DNA of 22,923 bases from Eubacterium sp. (GTDB lineage Bacteria; Bacillota; Clostridia; Lachnospirales; Lachnospiraceae): the NCBI GenBank assembly GCA_017445525.1, contig JAFSTZ010000284.1, forward strand, positions 1 through 22,923, read 5' to 3'. The notes below the pieces were generated by a model, which was not told the DNA's origin, made no database searches, and was given only the letters and a program-made list of their open reading frames with translations. Below are positions 7,167 through 16,240 of the stretch, in pieces. Within the stretch, counting starts at the first letter, position 1. The number at the start of each line of letters is the position of its first letter. The translations under genes and the position numbers were made by a program.

Positions 7167-7318
7167 TTCATTATATAAATAGAAATCACGACGAAGAAGT
7201 TTATCATATGCAACGCGGACACATAGCGCCTCAGTGAACATACGGTTCCGCCTGGGGAAGTTTCGCGCAGATCCGCATCGTCGGATGTATGATAACATAA
7301 AGTTAGGAGGAAACCAAG
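7167..7318 (+). promoter_or_regulatory. Structured rpsJ-rplC intergenic RNA
   Basis: The 152-nt gap is large for this operon and can fold as one domain. TTATCATA (7201-7208) pairs with 7288-7295 (8 bp). GCGGA (7215-7219) pairs with TCCGC (7272-7276). GCGC (7226-7229) can pair with 7265-7268. CCTCAG (7229-7234) pairs with 7252-7257 (one G-U). GAAC (7236-7239) pairs with 7245-7248 around ATACG. The 3' strand of the outer helix ends 10 nt before the rplC Shine-Dalgarno (TTAGGAGG, 7303-7310). There is no U-run, so a terminator is not supported. Regulation of rplC onward is inferred. Confidence 0.55.
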
Positions 7319-7954
7319 ATGAAAAAGGCTATCGTAGCAACAAAGATCGGCATGACACAGATCTATGACGAGAACGGTATCATGACTCCGGTCACCGTGC
7401 TGAAAGCAGGTCCGGTATTCGTGACACAGGTAAAGACACAGGAGACTGACGGATACGATGCAGTCCAGGTCGCTTACGGCGATGTCAGAGAGAAACTTCT
7501 CAACAAGCCGATCAAGGGACATCTTGCCAAGGCAGGTGTTGATAACAAGAGATTTTTGACTGAGTTCAAGTTCGAAGATGTTTCGGAGTACACTCCGGGA
7601 CAGGAGATAAAAGTAGATATATTTGAAGCCGGCGATATGGTCGATGTTTCCGCAAAGACCAAGGGTAAGGGCTTCCAGGGCGCCATCAAGCGTCACGGAC
7701 AGTCGAGGGGACCTATGGGACACGGTTCCAAGTTCCATCGCCACGCAGGATCAAACGGTTCTGCATCTGATCCGAGTAAGGTATTCAAAGGCAAGAAGAT
7801 GCCCGGACAGATGGGTGCGGTAAACGTCACCATCCAGAATCTTCAGATAGTAAGAGTTGACGCTGACGAGAATCTTCTCCTTATAAAAGGAGCAGTACCG
7901 GGACCGAAGAAGTCCACAGTCATCGTTAAGGAAGCCGTTAAAACCATTAAATGA
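7319..7954 (+). CDS. rplC: Ribosomal protein L3 (uL3)
   Basis: At 211 aa it has the bacterial L3 length. It starts [20 protein letters not shown]. The extended central loop [22 protein letters not shown] reaches toward the peptidyl-transferase centre in known ribosomes and carries the Gln that is methylated by PrmB where that enzyme exists. L3 is an early 50S assembly protein. The start is set by TTAGGAGG 8 nt upstream. It is 18 nt before rplD, with no sign of damage. Confidence 0.98.
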   Translation: MKKAIVATKIGMTQIYDENGIMTPVTVLKAGPVFVTQVKTQETDGYDAVQVAYGDVREKLLNKPIKGHLAKAGVDNKRFLTEFKFEDVSEYTPGQEIKVDIFEAGDMVDVSAKTKGKGFQGAIKRHGQSRGPMGHGSKFHRHAGSNGSASDPSKVFKGKKMPGQMGAVNVTIQNLQIVRVDADENLLLIKGAVPGPKKSTVIVKEAVKTIK

Positions 7955-7972
7955 TAGAAGGAGGAAAGACAG

Positions 7973-8659
7973 ATGGCAAGCGTATCTGTTCTCAACATGG
8001 ACGGCAAAGAGGTTGAAAAGCTCGACATAAACGATGCTGTTTTTGCCGCTCCGATAAATGAGCATTTACTTCATAAGGCTGCCACACTGCAGCTGGCAAA
8101 CAGACGTCAGGGCACACAGAAGGCCAAGACAAGATCAGAGGTTCGCGGCGGTGGTCGCAAGCCTTGGAGACAGAAGGGTACAGGACATGCAAGACAGGGT
8201 TCCATCCGTTCACCACAGTGGACAGGAGGCGGAGTGGTATTTGCACCGGTACCGAGAGAATATGGATTTAAGATGAACCGCAAGGAGAAAGAGGCAGCTC
8301 TCAAGAGCGCGCTTTCAGCAAAGGTCAGGGATGAGAAGCTGGTCATCATCGATGAGTTCAAGTTCGATGAGCCAAAGACCAAGACCATGGCACAGACACT
8401 TGATGCGGTTGGAGCAAAGAAAGCATTTATCGTACTCGGCGGCGACGCTCAGACAGCACCGACCGATGCACAGAAGAATGCAGCTCTCTCAGCAAGGAAC
8501 TTAGAGGGTGTGAGAAGCACCTACTTCCTTCGCAATGAGGATAAGGATGCTCAGAAGGTGGATGTCACCAGCGGACTGAATGTCTATGACATACTGAAGT
8601 ATGACACACTGGTGATCGAGAAAAATGCCATCAAGGCGATCGAGGAGGTGTATGCATAA
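7973..8659 (+). CDS. rplD: Ribosomal protein L4 (uL4)
   Basis: This 228-aa L4 is about 20 residues longer than the usual 200-210 aa, mainly within its C-terminal half (a region rich in DAQTAPTDAQKN). The exit-tunnel loop is intact: GGGRKPWRQKGTGHARQGSIRSP. Changes in this loop are a known source of macrolide resistance; none is obvious here. In gammaproteobacteria L4 also represses its own operon through the S10 leader, so it is the first ligand to consider for the leader RNAs found here. The ATG follows AGAAGGAGG. The stop overlaps the rplW start by 1 nt. Confidence 0.98.
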   Translation: MASVSVLNMDGKEVEKLDINDAVFAAPINEHLLHKAATLQLANRRQGTQKAKTRSEVRGGGRKPWRQKGTGHARQGSIRSPQWTGGGVVFAPVPREYGFKMNRKEKEAALKSALSAKVRDEKLVIIDEFKFDEPKTKTMAQTLDAVGAKKAFIVLGGDAQTAPTDAQKNAALSARNLEGVRSTYFLRNEDKDAQKVDVTSGLNVYDILKYDTLVIEKNAIKAIEEVYA

Positions 8660-8958
8660 TGGCTGATATCAAGTATTATGATGTGATCTTAAAGCCTGTC
8701 ATCACCGAGAGCTCGATGGAAGGAATGGATTACAAGAAATATACGTTTTATGTACATACAGACGCTACCAAGACTATGATCAAGGATGCAGTCGAGAAGA
8801 TGTTCCCGGGAACCGAGGTTAAAAAGGTAAACACCATGAACGTCTCAGGCAAGACCAAGCGTCGCGGACGCACATCCGGTCAGACGGCAAGTCGCAAAAA
8901 GGCTATGGTTTGGCTGACAGAGGAGAGCGCAGACATCGAGATCTTTGAAGGTCTTTGA
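8659..8958 (+). CDS. rplW: Ribosomal protein L23 (uL23)
   Basis: This 99-aa protein has the L23 pattern VILKPVITESSMEGMD at the start and a basic hairpin KTKRRGRTSGQTASRKKAMVW. L23 sits at the polypeptide exit site and docks trigger factor and the signal recognition particle. It starts on the last base of the rplD stop (TAATG), so the two are probably translationally coupled. A GAGGAGG site lies inside the end of rplD. The spacing to rplB is 38 nt. Confidence 0.98.
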   Translation: MADIKYYDVILKPVITESSMEGMDYKKYTFYVHTDATKTMIKDAVEKMFPGTEVKKVNTMNVSGKTKRRGRTSGQTASRKKAMVWLTEESADIEIFEGL

Positions 8959-8996
8959 TAGTAAGAGTTGACTGATATAGGAAAGTGAGGAAAAAA

Positions 8997-9842
8997 ATGG
9001 GAATCAAGAGTTATAATCCATATACTCCTTCGAGAAGAAATATGACCGGTTATGATTTCTCAGAGATCACTACCGATACACCGGAGAAGAGCCTGCTCGC
9101 TCCTTTGAAGAAGCATGCGGGTAGAAATGCTCAGGGTAAGATAACCGTACGTCACAAGGGCGGCGGCAACAGAAGGAAGTACAGAATCATCGATTTTAAG
9201 AGAAATAAAGACGGGATCCCCGCTACGGTAAAGACTATCGAGTATGATCCCAACCGTACAGCAAACATCGCGCTTTTGTCCTATGCCGACGGAGAGAAGA
9301 GATACATCCTGGCACCTGCCGGACTGAAAGTAGGAGATGTCCTGATGAACGGTGAGACCGCTGAGGTTCGTGTAGGTAACTGCATGGAGATGAAGGATAT
9401 GCCGGTTGGTACACAGGTACACAACATCGAGATGTATCCGGGACACGGCGGACAGCTGGTAAGAGCAGCCGGAACATCAGCTCAGCTGATGGCAAAAGAA
9501 GGCAAGTATGCGATACTTCGTATGCCGTCCGGAGAGATGCGTATGGTTCCGATCGTATGTCGTGCAACCATCGGTGTTATCGGAAACGGCGAGCACAACC
9601 TGATCAATATCGGTAAAGCAGGAAGAAAACGCCATATGGGCATCCGCCCGACAGTCCGCGGTTCAGTCATGAACCCGAACGACCATCCGCACGGTGGTGG
9701 CGAGGGCAAGGCTCCTGTAGGACGTCCGGGACCATGTACTCCATGGGGTAAGCCGGCACTCGGATATAAGACCAGGAAGAAGAATAAGCAGTCGAACAAG
9801 ATGATCATCCGTCGTCGTGACGGTAAAGCTCTTGCGAAGTAA
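8997..9842 (+). CDS. rplB: Ribosomal protein L2 (uL2)
   Basis: At 281 aa it has near-family length. It begins [21 protein letters not shown] and contains the C-terminal catalytic-centre region [20 protein letters not shown], which includes the conserved His essential for peptidyl-transfer support in E. coli. An in-frame GTG at 8985 would add MRKK, but GTGAGGA at 8985-8991 is better read as the ribosome site for ATG 8997, which also gives the conserved N-terminus. It is 12 nt before rpsS. Confidence 0.98.
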   Translation: MGIKSYNPYTPSRRNMTGYDFSEITTDTPEKSLLAPLKKHAGRNAQGKITVRHKGGGNRRKYRIIDFKRNKDGIPATVKTIEYDPNRTANIALLSYADGEKRYILAPAGLKVGDVLMNGETAEVRVGNCMEMKDMPVGTQVHNIEMYPGHGGQLVRAAGTSAQLMAKEGKYAILRMPSGEMRMVPIVCRATIGVIGNGEHNLINIGKAGRKRHMGIRPTVRGSVMNPNDHPHGGGEGKAPVGRPGPCTPWGKPALGYKTRKKNKQSNKMIIRRRDGKALAK

Positions 9843-9854
9843 GGAGGATAGAAT

Positions 9855-10127
9855 ATGTCACGTTCATTAAAGAAAGGACCTTTCGCCGACAAATCATTGT
9901 TAAAGAAGATTGATGCGATGAATGAGTCCGGAGATAAATCCGTGATCAAGACATGGTCACGCCGCTCTACTATCTTCCCGGCATGGGTAGGTCATACGAT
10001 CGCCGTTCATGACGGAAGGAAGCATGTTCCCGTATATATCACTGAGGACATGGTTGGTCACAAGCTTGGAGAGTTTGTTGCGACAAGAACCTATCGTGGC
10101 CATGGTAAAGACGAGAAGAAGAGATGA
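9855..10127 (+). CDS. rpsS: Ribosomal protein S19 (uS19)
   Basis: This 90-aa protein reads [19 protein letters not shown], then [29 protein letters not shown], and ends with the RTYRGHGK tail. It is full length. S19 binds the 30S head beside S13 and contributes to A-site and intersubunit contacts. AAGGAGG lies 5-6 nt upstream of the ATG, directly after the rplB stop. Confidence 0.98.
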   Translation: MSRSLKKGPFADKSLLKKIDAMNESGDKSVIKTWSRRSTIFPAWVGHTIAVHDGRKHVPVYITEDMVGHKLGEFVATRTYRGHGKDEKKR

Positions 10128-10151
10128 TAATTTCGAAAGGAGGTCTCTACA

Positions 10152-10541
10152 GTGGCTAAGGGACATAGAACACAGATAAAGAAAGAGAGAAATCAGGAGC
10201 AGAGGGAGACAAGACCTTTTGCGAAACTCTCATTTGCCCGCATGTCAGCCCAGAAGGCTGAGTATGTGCTCGCATCCATCAGGGGTAAGGATGTTCAGAC
10301 TGCGCAGGCAATACTTTCATATAACCCCAGATATGCATCAACAGTTATCGGCAAGCTGCTTAAGTCAGCTATCGCCAATGCAGAGAACAACAACGGACTT
10401 GATCCGGACAATCTCTACGTTGATGAGTGCTTTGCAGGCAAGGCAACAACCATGAAGCGTATCAGACCGAGAGCAAGGGGTATGGCTTATCGCATCGAGA
10501 AGAGAACATGTCATATCACCATCATATTGAATGAGAGATAA
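10152..10541 (+). CDS. rplV: Ribosomal protein L22 (uL22)
   Basis: This 129-aa L22 contains [21 protein letters not shown] and the tunnel hairpin [23 protein letters not shown]. That hairpin lines the nascent-chain exit tunnel with L4 and is a known site of macrolide-resistance changes. It starts with GTG at 10152, 10 nt after an AAAGGAGG site; no ATG lies upstream in frame. About 15 extra charged residues precede the usual start of homology ([14 protein letters not shown]). Confidence 0.97.
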   Translation: MAKGHRTQIKKERNQEQRETRPFAKLSFARMSAQKAEYVLASIRGKDVQTAQAILSYNPRYASTVIGKLLKSAIANAENNNGLDPDNLYVDECFAGKATTMKRIRPRARGMAYRIEKRTCHITIILNER

Positions 10542-10555
10542 GAAAGGAGATCAAG

Positions 10556-11227
10556 ATGGGACAGAAGGTAAATCCTCACGGCTTAAGAGTCGGCATCATC
10601 AAGGACTGGGATTCAAGATGGTATGCTGATGGAAAGGATTTTTCCGATAATCTCGTAGAAGATTATAAGATCCGTGAGTTTCTTAAGAAGCGTTTATACA
10701 GTGCCGGGATCTCCAAGATCGAGATCGAGCGCTCTACAGATAATGTAAGAGTGATGGTATATACCGCAAAGCCGGGCGTTGTTATCGGCAAGGGCGGTGC
10801 AGAGATAGAGAAGCTCAAGGCTGAGCTTGCTGCATACTCAACCAAGAAGGTACTGGTTGACATCAAGGAGGTTAAAAAGCCTGACAGTGATGCACAGCTG
10901 GTTGCCGAGAATATCGCAGAGCAGCTTGAGCGTCGTATCTCATTCAGACGTGCTATGAAGTCCTGTATGGGACGCGCCATGAAGGCCGGAGCAAAGGGTA
11001 TCAAGACAGCAGTTTCCGGACGTCTCGGCGGTGCAGATATGGCACGTACAGAGTTCTACTCAGAGGGTAATATCCCCCTGCAGACTCTGAGAGCAGATAT
11101 CGACTATGGTTTTGCAGAGGCAGACACCACCTATGGTAAGATCGGAGTTAAGGCTTGGGTTTACCACGGTGAGGTACTTCCGACCAAGGATAAGAAAGAC
11201 AAGAAGAAGGAAGGGAGTGATAAATAA
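10556..11227 (+). CDS. rpsC: Ribosomal protein S3 (uS3)
   Basis: This 223-aa protein starts [20 protein letters not shown]. It has the type II KH-domain GxxG motif in [16 protein letters not shown] and the C-terminal domain [19 protein letters not shown]3 forms part of the mRNA entry channel and helicase centre of the 30S subunit. The C-terminus is a short Lys-rich tail ([13 protein letters not shown]). Its TAA stop shares one base with the rplP ATG. Confidence 0.98.
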   Translation: MGQKVNPHGLRVGIIKDWDSRWYADGKDFSDNLVEDYKIREFLKKRLYSAGISKIEIERSTDNVRVMVYTAKPGVVIGKGGAEIEKLKAELAAYSTKKVLVDIKEVKKPDSDAQLVAENIAEQLERRISFRRAMKSCMGRAMKAGAKGIKTAVSGRLGGADMARTEFYSEGNIPLQTLRADIDYGFAEADTTYGKIGVKAWVYHGEVLPTKDKKDKKKEGSDK

Positions 11228-11664
11228 TGTTAATGCCAAAGAGAGTTAAGAGGCGTAAGCAGTTCCGTGGTTCCATGAGAGGAAAGGCTATGCGCGGTAA
11301 CAAGATTACTTACGGCGAGTACGGACTTGTTGCATGTGAGCCTCACTGGGTTAAGTCCAATCAGATAGAGGCAGCCCGTATCGCTATGACACGTTATACA
11401 AAGCGTGGTGGTAAGGTTTGGATAAAGATCTTCCCGGATAAGCCGGTAACGAAGACACCTGCCGAGACTCGAATGGGTAAAGGTAAAGGTGCTCTGGAGT
11501 TCTGGGTAGCAGTAGTTAAGCCGGGACGAGTTATGTTTGAGATAGCAGGCGTGCCCGAGGAGACAGCAAGAGAGGCTCTGCGTCTTGCGATGCACAAGCT
11601 TCCGCTGAAATGCAAGATTGTTTCCAAGGCTGATCTGGAAGGAGGTGCGGGCAGTGAAGAGTAA
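11227..11664 (+). CDS. rplP: Ribosomal protein L16 (uL16)
   Basis: This 145-aa protein has the near-invariant L16 start [15 protein letters not shown] and the loop [23 protein letters not shown], which contacts A-site tRNA and the 5S rRNA region. L16 is a late 50S assembly factor. A 1-nt overlap with rpsC and an 11-nt overlap with rpmC indicate coupled translation of the three genes. Confidence 0.98.
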   Translation: MLMPKRVKRRKQFRGSMRGKAMRGNKITYGEYGLVACEPHWVKSNQIEAARIAMTRYTKRGGKVWIKIFPDKPVTKTPAETRMGKGKGALEFWVAVVKPGRVMFEIAGVPEETAREALRLAMHKLPLKCKIVSKADLEGGAGSEE

Positions 11665-11866
11665 GGATTTTACATCAGGCCTTCGCAGCATGTCCGTAGA
11701 CGAGCTGAATGATGAGCTTACTGCGGCAAAGAAGGAACTTTTTAATCTGAGGTTTCAGAATGCTACCAACCAGCTTGACAACACAAGCAGGATCAAGGAA
11801 GTAAGACGGAACATCGCCCGTATCCAGACTGTGCTTTCACAGACAAAGAATACGGTAGAGGCATAA
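11654..11866 (+). CDS. rpmC: Ribosomal protein L29 (uL29)
   Basis: This 70-aa two-helix protein reads [22 protein letters not shown], then [31 protein letters not shown], the L29 signature. I chose the GTG at 11654: it follows GGAAGGAGG with good spacing and gives the family N-terminus. Upstream in-frame codons lie inside rplP and would add unrelated residues. L29 lies at the tunnel exit next to L23. It is followed by a 95-nt gap with a strong hairpin. Confidence 0.97.
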   Translation: MKSKDFTSGLRSMSVDELNDELTAAKKELFNLRFQNATNQLDNTSRIKEVRRNIARIQTVLSQTKNTVEA

Positions 11867-11871
11867 GGATT

Positions 11872-11908
11872 CGATACCGTCCGAAGCGGCAGCGAGGTCA
11901 CGGTATCG
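11872..11908 (+). promoter_or_regulatory. Perfect 9-bp hairpin in the rpmC-rpsQ gap
   Basis: CGATACCGT (11872-11880) is exactly complementary to ACGGTATCG (11900-11908). The enclosed 19 nt can form a CCG/CGG mini-hairpin (11881-11889). A further small inverted repeat, ATCCGAACGGAT, follows at 11910-11921. No U-tract follows, so this is unlikely to be an intrinsic terminator. It could be an mRNA-processing, stability or protein-binding site at the S10/spc boundary. Function unknown. Confidence 0.5.
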
Positions 11909-11961
11909 CATCCGAACGGATCAAGGTAGAATAAGCTGCAGTCTTTAAGGAGGAATAAGAC

Positions 11962-12225
11962 GTGGAAAAAGTTGAAAGAAATCTTAGAAAAACACGTACC
12001 GGCAAGGTTGTCAGTGACAAGATGAACAAGACGATCACTGTAGCGGTAGTGGACAATGTCAAGCATCCTCTTTATGGCAAGATCATGAAGAGAACATACA
12101 AACTGAAGGCACATGATGAAGAGAATCAGGCCGGCATCGGAGATACAGTCCGCGTGATGGAGACAAGACCTCTGTCAAAGGACAAGAGATGGCGCCTTGT
12201 TGAGATCATCGAGAAGGCAAAATAA
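11962..12225 (+). CDS. rpsQ: Ribosomal protein S17 (uS17)
   Basis: This 87-aa OB-fold protein carries [40 protein letters not shown] and [21 protein letters not shown], all diagnostic of S17, a primary 16S rRNA binder. It starts with GTG at 11962 after AAGGAGGAATAAGAC. As the first gene after the hairpin gap, its translation could be controlled separately from rpmC. Confidence 0.98.
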   Translation: MEKVERNLRKTRTGKVVSDKMNKTITVAVVDNVKHPLYGKIMKRTYKLKAHDEENQAGIGDTVRVMETRPLSKDKRWRLVEIIEKAK

Positions 12226-12236
12226 GGAGGAAGATC

Positions 12237-12605
12237 ATGGTACAGCAGGAAACCAGACTGAAGGTTGCCGACAATACCGGTGCGAAGGAACTCCTTTGTA
12301 TCCGAGTGCTCGGCGGTTCAGTAAGAAGATATGCCGCTGTCGGTGACATCATCGTTGCCACCGTCAAGGACGCTACACCGGGTGGTGTAGTCAAGAAGGG
12401 CGATGTTGTTAAGGCCGTTGTTGTACGTACGGTAAAGCAGATCCGTCGTCCGGATGGTTCATACATCAGATTTGATGAGAACGCAGCAGTTATCATCAAG
12501 GATGATAAGACACCGAGAGGAACCCGTATATTTGGACCCGTTGCAAGAGAGCTTCGTGACAAGCAGTTCATGAAGATAGTTTCTCTGGCTCCGGAAGTAC
12601 TTTAA
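12237..12605 (+). CDS. rplN: Ribosomal protein L14 (uL14)
   Basis: This 122-aa protein matches L14 throughout: [42 protein letters not shown], and the C-terminal [31 protein letters not shown]14 lies at the subunit interface and binds silencing factor RsfS where present. The ATG follows AAGGAGGAAGATC, overlapping the rpsQ stop region (11-nt gap). Confidence 0.98.
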   Translation: MVQQETRLKVADNTGAKELLCIRVLGGSVRRYAAVGDIIVATVKDATPGGVVKKGDVVKAVVVRTVKQIRRPDGSYIRFDENAAVIIKDDKTPRGTRIFGPVARELRDKQFMKIVSLAPEVL

Positions 12606-12618
12606 GGAGGTGCGCGTC

Positions 12619-12924
12619 ATGGCTATGTCTAAGATCAAGAAAAATGACACCGTTCGCGTAATCACCGGTGTCGATAAAGGAAAAGAAGGTAAGGTTATCG
12701 ATATTAAAGATAACAAGGTAAAAGTTGAAGGCGTTAACAAGGCTACGTTGCATGTAAAGCCGAATCAGGCCAACACAAAGGGCGGCATCGTTGAAGAGGA
12801 GAGATTCTTTGACATCTCCAACGTAATGCTCGTTGTAGACGGAAAGGCTACTCGCGTGGGCTTCCGTGAAGAGAATGGCAATAAGGTTCGCTACGCAAAG
12901 GCAACCGGTGCCCTGATCGATTGA
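12619..12924 (+). CDS. rplX: Ribosomal protein L24 (uL24)
   Basis: This 101-aa protein begins MAMSKIKKNDTVRVITGVDKGKEGKV, a KOW motif, followed by VEGVNKATLHVKPNQANTKGGIVEEE. I chose ATG 12619, 8 nt after AAGGAGG (12604-12610). An in-frame GTG at 12610 overlaps that site itself and is unlikely to be used. L24 is one of the two initiators of 50S assembly. Confidence 0.97.
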   Translation: MAMSKIKKNDTVRVITGVDKGKEGKVIDIKDNKVKVEGVNKATLHVKPNQANTKGGIVEEERFFDISNVMLVVDGKATRVGFREENGNKVRYAKATGALID

Positions 12925-12942
12925 TAGAGAGGAGGAGGCACT

Positions 12943-13482
12943 GTGTCAAGACTTAGAGAACAGTACGACAACGAGATTGTCGACGCTATGGTAAAGAAGT
13001 TCGATTACAAGAACAAGCTTCAGGTACCGAAGCTTGATAAGATTGTTATCAATATGGGTGTTGGTGAGGCAAAGGAGAACTCAAAGGTTCTCGACTCAGC
13101 CATCTCGGATCTTGAGATCATCTCAGGTCAGAAGGCTGTAGTATGCCGGGCAAAGAAATCTGTCGCAAACTTCCGTCTCCGTGAGGGACAGCCCATCGGC
13201 TGCAAGGTTACACTTCGCGGTGAGAAGATGTATGAGTTTGCAGATCGCCTGATCAATCTGGCTCTTCCGCGAGTTAGGGATTTCCGCGGAGTAAACCCCA
13301 ATGCCTTTGACGGTCGCGGGAACTATGCTCTGGGTATCAAGGAGCAGCTGATCTTCCCTGAGATCGAGTATGATAAGGTAGACAAGGTAAGAGGCATGGA
13401 TGTAATCTTTTGTACAACGGCTCATACCGACGAGGAAGCAAGAGAGCTTCTGACTCAGTTCGGAATGCCGTTTAAGAAGTGA
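12943..13482 (+). CDS. rplE: Ribosomal protein L5 (uL5)
   Basis: At 179 aa it has the expected length. Signature stretches are [53 protein letters not shown] and [30 protein letters not shown]5 carries 5S rRNA with L18 into the 50S subunit and contacts P-site tRNA. The start codon is GTG, preceded by GAGGAGGAGG. Confidence 0.98.
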   Translation: MSRLREQYDNEIVDAMVKKFDYKNKLQVPKLDKIVINMGVGEAKENSKVLDSAISDLEIISGQKAVVCRAKKSVANFRLREGQPIGCKVTLRGEKMYEFADRLINLALPRVRDFRGVNPNAFDGRGNYALGIKEQLIFPEIEYDKVDKVRGMDVIFCTTAHTDEEARELLTQFGMPFKK

Positions 13483-13495
13483 TGGAGGTTTGATC

Positions 13496-13681
13496 ATGGC
13501 AAAAACAGCGATGAAAATAAAGCAGCAGCGCAAGCCTAAGTTTTCCACAAGAGCTTATACGCGTTGCAAGCTGTGTGGACGTCCGCACAGTGTACTGAGA
13601 AAGTATGGTATCTGCAGGGTTTGTTTCAGGGAGCTGGCATACAAGGGTCAGATCCCGGGTGTAAAGAAGTCCAGCTGGTAA
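13496..13681 (+). CDS. rpsZ: Ribosomal protein S14 type Z, zinc-binding (uS14)
   Basis: This 61-aa short S14 begins [21 protein letters not shown]. Two CxxC pairs ([20 protein letters not shown]) form a zinc ribbon, so this is the zinc-dependent C+ form and not the long zinc-free paralogue. I chose ATG 13496, 7 nt after GGAGG; an in-frame TTG at 13490 is too close to that site. S14 binds late in 30S head assembly, beside S3 and S10. Confidence 0.97.
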   Translation: MAKTAMKIKQQRKPKFSTRAYTRCKLCGRPHSVLRKYGICRVCFRELAYKGQIPGVKKSSW

Positions 13682-13700
13682 TTAGAAGGAGGTATTTATC

Positions 13701-14105
13701 ATGACTATGAGTGATCCCATCGCGGATATGCTGACCAGGATTCGCAATGCGAATACTGCAAAGCACGACACGGTAGATATTCCTTCTTCCAAGATGAAGG
13801 AATCTATCGCAGAAATCCTCAAAAAAGAGGGTTACATAAAGGATTATGAGATCATAAAGGATGAGAAGGGCTTTTCAACCATCCACGTTACCATGAAGTA
13901 CGGTAAGGATAAAAATGAAAAGATCATCTCCGGTCTCAAGAGAATATCAAAGCCGGGTCTTCGTGTTTATGCAAACACGGATGAGTTGCCAAAGGTTCTG
14001 GGCGGACTCGGAATCGCCATTATTTCTACAAATAAAGGCGTTGTAACAGATAAGGAAGCACGTAAGTTAAATGTAGGCGGCGAGGTACTCGCATTTGTAT
14101 GGTAA
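13701..14105 (+). CDS. rpsH: Ribosomal protein S8 (uS8)
   Basis: This 134-aa protein starts [25 protein letters not shown] and ends with the S8 signature [27 protein letters not shown]8 binds 16S helix 21. In E. coli it represses the spc operon by binding mRNA near rplE; no obvious counterpart of that site was identified here. A second ATG (13707) is possible, but 13701 has the better distance (8 nt) to AAGGAGG. Confidence 0.98.
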   Translation: MTMSDPIADMLTRIRNANTAKHDTVDIPSSKMKESIAEILKKEGYIKDYEIIKDEKGFSTIHVTMKYGKDKNEKIISGLKRISKPGLRVYANTDELPKVLGGLGIAIISTNKGVVTDKEARKLNVGGEVLAFVW

Positions 14106-14137
14106 GCCTGCAGATAAGTTGATAGGAGGATAACGGC

Positions 14138-14677
14138 ATGTCACGAATCGGAAGAATGCCTATCGCGGTACCGGCTGGTGTAACAGTTGATATTGCAGAA
14201 AATAATCAGGTGACGGTTAAAGGTCCTAAGGGTGAACTTACGAGAAAACTCGCTCCTGAGATGAAGATCGAAAAGGACGGCGAGGAGATCAAGGTTTCAA
14301 GACCTAACGACCTTAAAAAGATGAGATCTCTGCACGGTCTGACCAGAACTCTGATCCACAATATGATCGTAGGTGTTACAGAGGGCTATCAGAAGAAGCT
14401 CGAGGTAAACGGAGTTGGTTATCGTGCACAGAAGCAGGGTAAGAAGCTCACACTTTCACTCGGATTTTCACATCCTGTTGAGATGGAGGATCCCGAAGGA
14501 GTTGAGGTTACGGTTGATGGTCAGAACCTGATCATCGTAAGCGGTATTGACAAGGAGAAGGTTGGTCAGTACGCAGCTGAGATCCGTGAGAAGAGACCGC
14601 CTGAGCCGTACAAGGGCAAGGGTATCAAGTATGATTACGAAGTGATCCGCCGCAAGGCTGGAAAGACCGGTAAGTAA
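14138..14677 (+). CDS. rplF: Ribosomal protein L6 (uL6)
   Basis: This 179-aa protein is a duplicated-domain L6: [45 protein letters not shown], and the C-terminal signature [22 protein letters not shown]6 supports the factor-binding region near the sarcin-ricin loop. ATG 14138 follows AGGAGG. Confidence 0.98.
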   Translation: MSRIGRMPIAVPAGVTVDIAENNQVTVKGPKGELTRKLAPEMKIEKDGEEIKVSRPNDLKKMRSLHGLTRTLIHNMIVGVTEGYQKKLEVNGVGYRAQKQGKKLTLSLGFSHPVEMEDPEGVEVTVDGQNLIIVSGIDKEKVGQYAAEIREKRPPEPYKGKGIKYDYEVIRRKAGKTGK

Positions 14678-14694
14678 AGGAAGGAGATAGCGAA

Positions 14695-15063
14695 ATGGTA
14701 AAGAAAACATCACGAAGTGAAGTTCGCGAGAACAAGCACAGACGTATTCGCAGCCGTTTGTCAGGTACTCCTGAAAAGCCGCGTCTGGCTGTGTTCCGCA
14801 GCAACAATCACATGTATGCACAGGTTATAGATGACGAAGCAGGAAACACGATCGTTTCAGCTTCTACCGTCCAGGCGGACGTAAAGAAGGGTCTTGATAA
14901 AACAAACAACGTCGAGGCTGCCAAAAAGCTCGGCGAGGTGATCGCAAAGAAGGCGCTGGACAATGGTATTAAGACAGTAGTTTTCGATCGCGGAGGATAT
15001 ATTTATCAGGGCAAGGTGAAGGCACTCGCTGAGGCGGCCAGAGAAGCCGGCCTGGATTTCTAA
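14695..15063 (+). CDS. rplR: Ribosomal protein L18 (uL18)
   Basis: This 122-aa protein has a basic N-terminal tail ([38 protein letters not shown]) and the C-terminal [30 protein letters not shown], both typical of L18, which binds 5S rRNA with L5. AAGGAGA lies upstream of the ATG. It is 10 nt before rpsE. Confidence 0.98.
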   Translation: MVKKTSRSEVRENKHRRIRSRLSGTPEKPRLAVFRSNNHMYAQVIDDEAGNTIVSASTVQADVKKGLDKTNNVEAAKKLGEVIAKKALDNGIKTVVFDRGGYIYQGKVKALAEAAREAGLDF

Positions 15064-15073
15064 GGAGGTAGTT

Positions 15074-15592
15074 ATGAGACGAGATAATCGTGATAATAAG
15101 GTAGAAGAGGAAAGCGAATTCGAGGATACCGTCGTTACCATCAAGAGAGTAACAAAGGTTGTTAAGGGCGGACGTAACATGCGCTTTACCGCTTTGGTCG
15201 TTGTTGGCGACAAGAACGGAAGGGTTGGCGCAGGACTCGGAAAAGCTACTGAGATTCCCGAAGCTATCCGCAAGGGCAAGGAAGCAGCTATCAAGAGCAT
15301 GATAAATGTTCCGCTTGACGAGAATAAGAGCATTCCTCATGATAACATCGGAAACTTCGGAAGCGCAAATGTGCTTATGAAGAAGAGTCCCGAGGGTACC
15401 GGTATCATCGCCGGTGGTCCGGCTCGTGCGGTACTTGAGCTTGCAGGCTTCAAGAACATCCGTACCAAGTCACTGGGCTCCAGAAACAAGCAGAATGTCG
15501 TACTGGCAACCATCGAGGGTCTGAAAGGTCTCAAGACACCTGAGGAGGTCGCAAGACTTCGCGGTCTTTCAGTAGACGAGGTTTTAGGTTGA
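15074..15592 (+). CDS. rpsE: Ribosomal protein S5 (uS5)
   Basis: This 172-aa protein contains the S5 double-stranded-RNA-binding domain ([33 protein letters not shown]) and the C-terminal [32 protein letters not shown]5 affects decoding fidelity and lines the mRNA entry tunnel with S3 and S4. The acidic N-terminal tail ([10 protein letters not shown]) is typical of Clostridia. The ATG follows TAAGGAGG, which overlaps the rplR stop. Confidence 0.98.
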   Translation: MRRDNRDNKVEEESEFEDTVVTIKRVTKVVKGGRNMRFTALVVVGDKNGRVGAGLGKATEIPEAIRKGKEAAIKSMINVPLDENKSIPHDNIGNFGSANVLMKKSPEGTGIIAGGPARAVLELAGFKNIRTKSLGSRNKQNVVLATIEGLKGLKTPEEVARLRGLSVDEVLG

Positions 15593-15617
15593 CTAACGCG
15601 ATTGGAGGTTTTGAAAA

Positions 15618-15797
15618 ATGGCAAACTTAAAGATAACTCTTGTGAAGTCAACCATCGGCGCTATACCGAAGCATCGCAAGACAGTAGAGGCGCTCGGACT
15701 TCGCAAGCTTAACAAGACAGTTGAGATGCCGGACAATCCGGCAGTTCGCGGAATGATCGATCAGGTCAGACACCTGGTTAAAGTAGAGGAGGCGTAA
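15618..15797 (+). CDS. rpmD: Ribosomal protein L30 (uL30)
   Basis: This 59-aa gene reads [20 protein letters not shown] and continues through [27 protein letters not shown], the standard bacterial L30 pattern at full length. It lies between rpsE and rplO, its usual place. ATG 15618 is preceded by TTGGAGG. Its end carries the GAGGAGG ribosome site of rplO, which begins 2 nt after its stop. Confidence 0.97.
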   Translation: MANLKITLVKSTIGAIPKHRKTVEALGLRKLNKTVEMPDNPAVRGMIDQVRHLVKVEEA

Positions 15798-15799
15798 TC

Positions 15800-16240
15800 A
15801 TGAATTTATCAGAACTTAAGCCGGCAGAAGGCGCTAAGCATGACAACACCTTCCGTCGCGGACGCGGTCACGGATCCGGCAACGGCAAGACCGCAGGTAA
15901 AGGTCACAAGGGTCAGAAGGCTCGCTCGGGTGCACCGAGACTCGGATTTGAGGGTGGACAGCTTCCGCTGTATCGTCGTCTTCCGAAGAGAGGCTTTACC
16001 AATATCAATTCCAAGGAGATCATCGGTATCTCTGTAAGCCGTCTGAATGTATTTGATGACGGTGCTGAGGTTACAGTCAGTGATCTTATGGAGAAAGGCA
16101 TCGTAAAGAATCCGAAGGATGGAGTAAAGATCCTCGGTACAGGCGAGCTTCAGAAAAAATTAACCGTGAAAGTGAATGCTTTCTCTGAGAGCGCAGCCCG
16201 GAAGATCGAGGCTGCAGGTGGAAAAGCAGAGGTGATCTAA
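15800..16240 (+). CDS. rplO: Ribosomal protein L15 (uL15)
   Basis: This 146-aa protein starts [16 protein letters not shown], with the Gly/Lys-rich extended tail [25 protein letters not shown] that threads into 23S rRNA and a globular C-terminus ending [15 protein letters not shown]. It is full length. Its stop shares one base with the secY start, so secY may be translationally coupled to it. Confidence 0.98.
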   Translation: MNLSELKPAEGAKHDNTFRRGRGHGSGNGKTAGKGHKGQKARSGAPRLGFEGGQLPLYRRLPKRGFTNINSKEIIGISVSRLNVFDDGAEVTVSDLMEKGIVKNPKDGVKILGTGELQKKLTVKVNAFSESAARKIEAAGGKAEVI

